Source of the DNA: DATARH01 sp038228485
GTDB taxonomy: Bacteria > Pseudomonadota > Alphaproteobacteria > ATCC43930 > CGMCC-115725
Direction: 5' to 3'
DNA: 11,382 nucleotides
Assembly: GCA_038228485.1 (NCBI GenBank)
Contig: JBBRPG010000133.1
Coordinates: 1-11,382, forward strand
Both the position numbers and the translations under genes were made by a program. Below the pieces are notes generated by a model. It did not search any database. It saw only the letters and a program-made list of their open reading frames with translations, and had not been told where the DNA came from. Below, one piece after another: positions 6,467 through 11,382 of the stretch (its first letter is position 1; each line of letters starts with the position of its first letter).

Positions 6467-6494
6467 TTGCGTCGGCAATAAGCGGGACTTATCT
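6467..6494 (+). promoter_or_regulatory. Candidate promoter of the DUF433/DUF5615 pair, leaderless type
   Basis: TTGCGT (6467-6472) and TTATCT (6489-6494) are 16 bp apart and resemble -35 and -10 boxes. Transcription would begin about 6501, one base before the ATG at 6502, so the mRNA would be leaderless or nearly so; the sequence before the ATG (TCGGGCC) has no Shine-Dalgarno. Box spacing and the 7-bp gap to the ATG equal those at 555-590. Confidence 0.5.
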
Positions 6495-6501
6495 TCGGGC
6501 C

Positions 6502-6729
6502 ATGGACTATCGCGATCACATCGTCATCGATCCCGAAATCAGGTTCGGCAAGCCGCGCGTCAAGGGCACGCGCATCACTGTCGGCGATGTTCTCGAATAT
6601 CTTGCCTCGGGCATGTCAGAGGCAGAAATCCTCGCCGACTTCCCGAAGCTGACTCGGGGGGACATCCTCGCGTGTCTGGCATTTGCCGCTGAACGCGAAA
6701 GGCAGATTGTGAGCCCTCCGGTTGGCTGA
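6502..6729 (+). CDS. DUF433 family protein, putative antitoxin
   Basis: A 75-residue protein with the full DUF433 pattern: DHIVIDPEIRFGKPRVKGTR (5-24), then ITVGDVLEYLASGMSEAEIL and ADFPKLTRGDILACLAFAAE. The family has a winged-helix/HTH-like fold and is found next to DUF5615 PIN-like proteins, where it is regarded as the antitoxin and probable DNA-binding autorepressor. Start at 6502 gives the standard N-terminus; an in-frame ATG at 6430 lies inside the permease gene and is unlikely. It ends in an 8-bp overlap with the next gene, so the two are translated together. The role as antitoxin is taken from the family and arrangement, not shown here. Confidence 0.88.
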   Translation: MDYRDHIVIDPEIRFGKPRVKGTRITVGDVLEYLASGMSEAEILADFPKLTRGDILACLAFAAERERQIVSPPVG

Positions 6730-7069
6730 TCGGCCAGTCCGGTTTCTCTTTGACGAAAACCTATCGGCGCGACTGGTGGCGGCACTGGCCGAGGCCTACC
6801 CGGGTTCGGTGCATGTGGACACTATCGGCCTGGTCGAGACGCCCGACGAGGAAATCTGGGACTATGCTCACGAGCATGGTTTGGCGATCGTCACCAAGGA
6901 TCAGGATTTTGTTCGGCTTAGCGTTGTCCTTGGAGCGCCGCCAAAAGTGATTTGGGTTCGGCTCGGAAACTGCTCCACCGACGATGTTGTGCGTATGCTG
7001 GTTGAATGGCGCGATCTGATCGAAGAATTCGTCGGAAATGATAGCGGCGGGTTCCTGGCCCTGTCGTAA
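6722..7069 (+). CDS. DUF5615 PIN-like protein, putative toxin
   Basis: A 115-residue protein with the DUF5615 (PIN-like, Mut7-C-related) pattern: FLFDENLS near the N-terminus (Asp11, Glu12, Asn13), PDEEIWDYAHEHGLAIVTKD (41-60) followed by QDF, and VIWVRLGNCST (76-86). The acidic residues Asp11, Glu43/Glu44, Asp60 and Asp62 are candidates for metal binding in a nuclease site. Partner of the DUF433 gene, from which it probably is translated by coupling: its only possible start is TTG at 6722, since an in-frame TGA lies at 6710-6712 and no ATG or GTG follows before the conserved part. No own ribosome site is seen. Its stop is only 3 bp from the stop of the oppositely oriented ATPase gene. RNase toxin function is family-based inference. 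Confidence 0.85.
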   Translation: MADRPVRFLFDENLSARLVAALAEAYPGSVHVDTIGLVETPDEEIWDYAHEHGLAIVTKDQDFVRLSVVLGAPPKVIWVRLGNCSTDDVVRMLVEWRDLIEEFVGNDSGGFLALS

Positions 7070-7080
7070 CGGCTAAGCCG
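7070..7080. other. Short palindrome bridging two convergent stop codons
   Basis: CGGCT-A-AGCCG starts in the 3-bp gap between the DUF5615 stop and the ATPase stop and reaches into the latter gene. It is too short for a sure terminator, but it is the only structure at this tail-to-tail junction, so transcripts of the two genes may overlap. Confidence 0.25.
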
Positions 7081-8116
7081 GCGCGGGCTTCTCCAGCGGG
7101 AATTTGACCCCGGCGTCGTGCAGGTGGCAGGCGGCGAGGTGCCCCGGCACGACCTCGCGCAGCGGCGGCGCCTCCTCGCGGCAGCGCGCATGCGCGTAGA
7201 GGCAGCGCTCGTGGAAATGGCAGCCGGCGGGCGGGTTGATCGGGCTCGGCACGTCGCCCCGCAGGATCACCCGCTTGCGGCTGCGCGCCGAGTATTTCGG
7301 GATCGGTACCGCCGATAGCAGCGCCTCGGTGTAGGGGTGCAGCGGCATCTCGAACAGCGTGGTCTTGTCGGTCAGCTCGACGATGCGGCCGAGATACATC
7401 ACCGCGACCCGGTGCGACAAATGCTCGACCACCGCGAGGTCGTGCGCGACGAACAGGTAGCTGAGCTTGAGCTCGTCCTGCAAATCCATCAGCAAATTGA
7501 TGATCTGCGCCTGGATCGACACGTCGAGGGCGGAGACCGGCTCGTCCCCGACCACCAGCTCGGGGCTCAGCGCCAGCGCCCTGGCGATGCCGATGCGCTG
7601 GCGCTACCCGCCGGAAAACTCGTGCGGGTAGTGGTCCATCAGCTCCGGTCTGAGGCCGACCCGCTCGAACAGCGCGGCGACCCGGTCGCGCTGCTCGCCG
7701 CCGGTGGCGGCACGGTGGATCGTCATCGGCTCGCCGACGATCTCGCCTGCCGACATGCGCGGATTGAGCGAGGCGTAGGGGTCCTGGTAGATCATCTGCA
7801 TCTGACGGCGATAGGGCAGCATCCGCTCCTGGTCATGGGCGGTGATGTCCTCGCCGCGGACGATGATCTGCCCGGCGGTCGGCTCCAGCAGCTTGAGGAG
7901 GGTGCGGCCGACGGTCGACTTGCCGCAGCCGCTCTCGCCAACAAGGCCCAAGGTCTCGCCGGGGTCGATGTGGAACGACACCCCGTCGACCGCATAGACC
8001 GTGCCGGCCGGCCGCGAAAAGACGCCCTTCAGGATCGGGAAATGCTTTTTGAGGTCGCGGACCTCGATCAGCGGCTGCACGTCCTTGGCGCTGTCGGCGG
8101 CACCGGCGGGAATCAT
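7073..8116 (-). pseudogene. Peptide ABC transporter ATPase (DppF/OppF-like), broken by one amber codon
   Basis: Reading from ATG 8116, which overlaps the stop of the preceding ATPase gene as ATGA, the frame runs 347 codons to TAG 7075-7073, a normal DppF length. Walker A GESGCGKST (60-68), Q-loop IYQDPYASLNP (109-119) and the start of the signature motif EFSGG (166-170) are present. Codon 171 is TAG (7606-7604). The same frame then continues RQRIGIARALALSPEL, Walker B with GDEPVSALD, switch histidine in VAHDLAVVEH and the C-terminal oligopeptide domain with its Cys residues. So CAG (Gln of SGGQRQR) has become TAG by one base change. Without readthrough the product stops at 170 residues, lacking Walker B and the switch. 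Restart at GTG 7555 could make only the second part. A recent mutation or a sequencing error; nothing else in the gene has decayed. Confidence 0.9.
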
Positions 8117-9171
8117 GCCGCGCCGGCCAGCAATTTGTCGGCGTGCCAGCAGGCGATCGCGTGTCCCGGCCGGTGCTGGACCAGCGGCGGATAGGCGGCG
8201 CGGCACTGGTCGGTGGCGAACTCGCAGCGCGGCGCAAACGTGCAGCCTTGCGGCAGGTTGTGCAGCGACGGCACCATCCCCTTGATTTCGTTGAGCCGGT
8301 TGCGGTGTGCATCGAGTCGCGCGGCGACGTCGAGCTTGGGGATCGAGCCGAGCAGCCCGCGCGTATAGGGGTGGCCCGGCGCCTCGAACAGCGTCTTGGC
8401 GCTGGCTTCTTCGACTTTGCGGCCGGCATACATCACCACGACCCGGTCGGCGTTCTCGGCGACGACCCCCATGTCGTGGGTAATGAGCACGATCGCGGTG
8501 CCGAACGTCTCCTGCAACTCGCGCATCAGCTCGAGAATTTGCGCCTGGATGGTCACGTCGAGCGCGGTGGTCGGCTCGTCGGCGATCAGCACCTTGGGGT
8601 TGCACGACAGCGCCATCGCGATCATCACCCGCTGGCGCATGCCGCCCGACAGCTGGTGGGGATAGGCGTGGACCCGACGCTCGGCCTCGGGCCTCGACAC
8701 GCGGCGCAGCATCTCGACCGCCTTGTCCATCGCCGCGCGCGGCGACAGGCCCTGGTGCAGCGTAATGGTCTCGCCGATCTGGCGCCCGACCGTCATCAGC
8801 GGGTTGAGCGAGGTCATCGGCTCCTGGAAGATCATCGAGATCTCGTTGCCGCGGATATCCTCCATCTCGCTTTCGCCGAGGTCGAGCAGGTTGCGGCCGC
8901 CAAAGCGGATGGCGCCGCCGACGATGCGTCCAGGCGGGCTGGCGACCAGCCGCAGCACCGACAGCGCGGTGACGCTCTTGCCGCACCCGCTCTCGCCGAC
9001 GACACCCAGGGTTTCGCCGGCGCGTACTTCATAGGACACGCCGTCGACCGCGCGCACCACTCCCGCCCGGGTGAAGAAATGCGTGCGCAGATCGTCGATC
9101 TCGAGAATGTTCTGACCCGACGCTGCCAGCGCGACATCCGCTGTTTCGCCGGTTGCAACTCCCTGATTCAA
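8113..9171 (-). CDS. Peptide ABC transporter ATPase (DppD/OppD-like)
   Basis: A 352-residue cytoplasmic ATPase, complete in all motifs: Walker A GESGCGKS (59-66), Q-loop FQEPMTSLNP (115-124), signature LSGGMRQR (174-181), Walker B VLIADEP (194-200) and switch His232 in ITHDMG. The C-terminal oligopeptide-transporter domain has HPYT (267-270) and Cys310, Cys316, Cys323 and Cys341, a set common in this subfamily. It would energise the two permeases together with the DppF-like partner. The start is TTG at 9171, with GGAG 7 nt before it; an in-frame TAG lies upstream and there is no ATG or GTG before the conserved region, so an unusual start is required. Divergent from the solute-binding protein gene, with 111 bp between the two starts. 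Confidence 0.93.
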   Translation of the reverse strand: MNQGVATGETADVALAASGQNILEIDDLRTHFFTRAGVVRAVDGVSYEVRAGETLGVVGESGCGKSVTALSVLRLVASPPGRIVGGAIRFGGRNLLDLGESEMEDIRGNEISMIFQEPMTSLNPLMTVGRQIGETITLHQGLSPRAAMDKAVEMLRRVSRPEAERRVHAYPHQLSGGMRQRVMIAMALSCNPKVLIADEPTTALDVTIQAQILELMRELQETFGTAIVLITHDMGVVAENADRVVVMYAGRKVEEASAKTLFEAPGHPYTRGLLGSIPKLDVAARLDAHRNRLNEIKGMVPSLHNLPQGCTFAPRCEFATDQCRAAYPPLVQHRPGHAIACWHADKLLAGAA

Positions 9172-9282
9172 GCAGTGACTCCGCTATTTTTGCTGTGTAG
9201 CTTATGACGCGATTCTTAAGTCGCGGGCGATTAGAGCATGCCGCGATCAATCCGTAAAAGAGAAGGCAGGGAGGGGAACCTG
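9172..9282. promoter_or_regulatory. Divergent control region of the ATPase and solute-binding protein genes
   Basis: This short region must hold promoters for both directions. On plus, TTGCTG (9190-9195) and TTCTTA (9213-9218), 17 bp apart, are a weak candidate pair. CGCGA-N8-TCGCG (9208-9225) is an inverted repeat that could bind a regulator. The Shine-Dalgarno GGGAGGGG (9269-9276) serves the solute-binding protein. None of the promoter boxes is strong enough to be certain. Confidence 0.35.
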
Positions 9283-10977
9283 ATGAGCGGGTCGAATTCG
9301 TCACGGGCGGGGTGGAACCGGCGCGATTTCCTCAAAGGCAGCGCGGCCGTAGCGGCAGCCGCCTATGGGCTGCGGCCGGATTGGGCGATGGCCGACATCC
9401 CGATGCAATTCGACGGCTCGAAATTCAAGCTCGCCGCGCCCGAGCCCAACCCCAAGTCGGGCGGCGTGCTGCGCTATGGCATCACCATGCGGCCGCCGCA
9501 TTTCGACGTGCACCAGTCCGGCACGATCAACAGCCTCGCCTCGCAGGGGGTGCAGTTCGACAATCTGATCCGCCGCGACCCGCGCGACAGCGGCAAGACC
9601 ATCATCCCCGATCTGGAGCATAGCTGGGACATCTCGGCGGACGGCAAGACCTACACCTTCATGCTGCGCAAAGGCGTCCTGTTCCACGACGGCGCCGAAT
9701 TGACCTCGGACGACATCAAGGCCACGTTCGACCGCATCTCCAAGCCGCCGCAGGGCATCAGCATCCCGCGCAGCGTCTTGTTCCGGGCGGTCAGCGAGAT
9801 CACCGCGCCCGACAAATACACCGTGCAGTTCAAGCTGTCCGAGGCGCGGCCGCCGAATTTCATCATGTCGGCGCTCGCCAGCGGCTGGAACGTCATCGTC
9901 CGCAAGAAGACGCTGGAGGACAACAACTACAATCTGCGCAAGGTCGAGATCTACCCGGGCACCGGCCCGTTCAAAAGCGTCAAGCGCGTCGAGAACGAGG
10001 TCTGGAAATTTGAGAAGAACAAGGATTACTGGAACAACCCGCTGCCGTATCTCGACGGCATCGAGTTTTACCACGCGCTGCCGTTCTCGACAGAGCTGGG
10101 GTCGTCGATCCTGTCGGGCCGCACCGACTACATCCGCATCACCGATCCGGTGACGGTGCGCAAGGCCAAGGAAAACCCGAACCTGTTGACGGCCACGTTC
10201 AACCAAAGCGTCATCCAGGGCGTCTGGCTCAATCACAAGAAACCGCCGCTCAACGACCCCAAGGTGCGCCGCGCGCTGCATCTGGCGTTCGACCGGCCGG
10301 CGCTGATCGACGTGGTCAAGGACGTGACGCCGATGCAGGTCGGCGGTTTCATCTATCCGTTCTCGGAATTCGCCACGCCGAAGGAAGAGCTGTTCAAGCG
10401 CATCGGCTACCAGTCCGACACCGGACCCGCGCTGAAGGAGGCGAAGGCGCTGATGGCGGCGGCCGGGTTCAAGGATGGGCTGAAGGAGCCGCTCGACTTC
10501 CTGGTTCGCGACGTGCCGAGCTTCAAGCTATGGGCGCAGGCGATCCAGGCGATGCTGCAGGAGGGCCTCGGCGTCAAATGCAACCTCCGCACGGTCGTCG
10601 AGTCGGTGTGGTTCGACGATACTGCCAACGGGCATTTCGATCTGGCGATCGGCGCGGTGGTGTCGACCCTGCTCGACCCGTCCGACTACTTCAACGCCTG
10701 GTACCGTACCGGCGGCCCGCAGAACTATTCGGCATGGGACAACAAGGAGTTCAACGGACTGTTGGACGAGATCGACCGCGAGGTCGACCCGGCCAAGCGT
10801 ATCGCGCTGGTCCGCAAGACCGAGGCGATCATGGAGCAGGAGATACCGGTACTGCCGGTCGCCTGGGAACAGATCAACGACGTCTACGCCAAGTACGTCA
10901 AGGGCCACAACCCGAATGATTATTTCGGCATCTACGACGTGGTGCGCGAAGACACGTTCTGGCTCGACAAGGCCTGA
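9283..10977 (+). CDS. Tat-exported ABC transporter substrate-binding protein, family 5
   Basis: A 564-residue periplasmic binding protein. The N-terminus has the twin-arginine motif RRDFLKG (13-19), a hydrophobic alanine-rich core and a likely cleavage after AMA (35-37), so it is exported folded. The mature part shows the SBP_bac_5 pattern: GGVLRYGI, FDNLIRRDP, IIPDLEHSWDISADGKTYTF and MLRKGVLFHDGAELTSDDIK. Family members bind peptides, nickel chelates, glutathione or other amides; the ligand here is unknown. Start at 9283 is chosen for the strong GGGAGGGG site 6 nt upstream and correct Tat signal length; ATG 9238 in frame would add 15 charged residues with no ribosome site. It lies beside its likely ATPases and about 2.8 kb from the permeases. 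Confidence 0.95.
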   Translation: MSGSNSSRAGWNRRDFLKGSAAVAAAAYGLRPDWAMADIPMQFDGSKFKLAAPEPNPKSGGVLRYGITMRPPHFDVHQSGTINSLASQGVQFDNLIRRDPRDSGKTIIPDLEHSWDISADGKTYTFMLRKGVLFHDGAELTSDDIKATFDRISKPPQGISIPRSVLFRAVSEITAPDKYTVQFKLSEARPPNFIMSALASGWNVIVRKKTLEDNNYNLRKVEIYPGTGPFKSVKRVENEVWKFEKNKDYWNNPLPYLDGIEFYHALPFSTELGSSILSGRTDYIRITDPVTVRKAKENPNLLTATFNQSVIQGVWLNHKKPPLNDPKVRRALHLAFDRPALIDVVKDVTPMQVGGFIYPFSEFATPKEELFKRIGYQSDTGPALKEAKALMAAAGFKDGLKEPLDFLVRDVPSFKLWAQAIQAMLQEGLGVKCNLRTVVESVWFDDTANGHFDLAIGAVVSTLLDPSDYFNAWYRTGGPQNYSAWDNKEFNGLLDEIDREVDPAKRIALVRKTEAIMEQEIPVLPVAWEQINDVYAKYVKGHNPNDYFGIYDVVREDTFWLDKA

Positions 10978-11002
10978 GGACTAGCCCCGCCTTCAACGAA
11001 TT

Positions 11003-11138
11003 GTCATTCCGGGGCGGCGCACAGCGCCGAACCGGACCCTTTGCACACAGGGCGCCGCCGGGTCCGCTTTGACGCCGGCGCCGGCCTTGCGAGGTCCGTG
11101 TTCATGGGTTCCGGGCCTCGCCCTGCGGGCGATCCCTA
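11003..11138. repeat. Decayed palindromic intergenic repeat with hairpins, likely also ending the binding-protein transcript
   Basis: The gap 10978-11218 holds GTCATTCCGGGGCGG at 11003, hairpin CGGCGC-ACA-GCGCCG (11015-11029), a longer inverted pair CGGACCC/GGGTCCG (11033-11039 with 11060-11066) and GGTTCCGGGCCTCGCCCTGC (11108-11127). A start CATTCCGGGG... with a partner GGTTCCGGGC... recalls dispersed elements common in Bradyrhizobium-like intergenic DNA, here diverged. The first hairpin is 38 bp past the stop of the binding-protein gene and could end its transcript. Between 11139 and 11218 a lone TATATT (11142-11147) has no matching -35. Confidence 0.4.
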
Positions 11139-11218
11139 GGCTATATTCCCGCCGTATTGCCTGAGCCGGGCGGCGGGCGCATGCTCGCCGCGCGACCTCG
11201 CCCACGCGGAGACTGGCA

Positions 11219-11382
11219 ATGCGGGAAGGATTTCGCGTCTACGACACCGACACCCATATCGACCCCGGCGCCGACGTGCTGGAGAAATATGTCGACCCCG
11301 GCTTTCGCCGCCGGCTCGACGACCTCGCGCCTTACCGGATCGCGGTCAAATCGCGCACCGTCGATGGGGGAATGAGAAACAC
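11219..11382 (+). CDS. Amidohydrolase-like protein, N-terminal fragment (cut by window edge)
   Basis: The ATG at 11219, with GGAG 7 nt before it, opens a frame that runs off the right edge after 54 codons. The start MREGFRVYDTDTHIDPGADV contains DTDTH, like the D-x-D-x-H opening of amidohydrolase-2-type TIM-barrel proteins, in which such residues bind the metal. YVDPGFRRRL after it also suits that family. Members hydrolyse or decarboxylate amides, lactones and aromatic acids. Only a tenth or so of the expected protein is visible, so the family call is tentative. It follows the binding-protein gene on the same strand after 241 bp and may belong to the same uptake-and-breakdown neighbourhood. 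Confidence 0.6.
   Translation, partial: MREGFRVYDTDTHIDPGADVLEKYVDPGFRRRLDDLAPYRIAVKSRTVDGGMRN

Noticed and set aside
6430..6501. Earlier ATG for the DUF433 gene
   Set aside because: It lies in the end of the permease gene and upstream of the promoter-like boxes; DUF433 proteins begin near the ATG at 6502.
7604..7606. Programmed recoding of TAG (for example pyrrolysine or suppressor) in the ATPase
   Set aside because: The site needs Gln, the gene also ends in TAG, and nothing nearby suggests a recoding element; mutation or base-call error is simpler.
8143..9207. 354-codon plus-strand frame opposite the DppD-like ATPase
   Set aside because: Arg/His/Asp-rich shadow of the ATPase with no recognisable motif.
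11142..11147. TATATT as the -10 box of the amidohydrolase gene
   Set aside because: No -35-like sequence lies 16-18 bp upstream and the leader would be about 65 nt; too weak to list alone.

Overview
The window looks like chromosomal DNA of a GC-rich alphaproteobacterium, probably of the Rhizobiales (Bradyrhizobium / Rhodopseudomonas / Xanthobacteraceae-like). The clues are strong G/C preference at third codon positions, two promoters shaped like those read by the alphaproteobacterial general-stress sigma factor EcfG, and short palindromic intergenic repeats of the kind scattered through such genomes. The genus is an inference; no rRNA or tRNA is present.

Left part (1-4460). The window opens inside a minus-strand LplT/Aas-type major facilitator gene, cut by the window edge. 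Next comes a short palindromic repeat and a 54-residue plus-strand gene that appears to be leaderless. It converges on a minus-strand glycoside hydrolase family 15 gene with an odd low-GC repeat at its C-terminus. Upstream lie a 59-residue coiled-coil protein and an alpha/beta hydrolase with cysteine in the nucleophile position, both on the minus strand. The GH15 gene and the 59-residue gene each have a GGAAC-N16/17-GGTT promoter, so both are candidates for general-stress control. A 73-residue plus-strand gene of unknown function follows.

Right part (4585-10977). This is a dipeptide/oligopeptide-type ABC importer split over three blocks: two overlapping permease genes on plus, two overlapping ATPase genes on minus, and a Tat-exported family 5 solute-binding protein on plus, divergent from the ATPases. 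A DUF433/DUF5615 toxin-antitoxin-like pair sits between the permeases and the ATPases, and its toxin-like gene runs tail-to-tail into the second ATPase gene with 3 bp between the stop codons. That second ATPase gene has one in-frame amber codon at 7604-7606, exactly where the signature motif should have Gln. The frame is otherwise intact, so it is a very recent pseudogene or a base-call error. The window ends in the first 54 codons of an amidohydrolase-like gene.

How the parts fit. The solute-binding protein would deliver a peptide-like ligand to the two permeases, powered by the two ATPases. The nearby hydrolase and amidohydrolase could process what is imported, but this is only neighbourhood inference. 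I saw no CRISPR array, phage gene, insertion sequence or stable RNA gene, and no clear new multi-gene system. The points most worth checking are the amber codon, the paired stress promoters, the leaderless promoters, the GH15 repeat tail and the Cys-nucleophile hydrolase.
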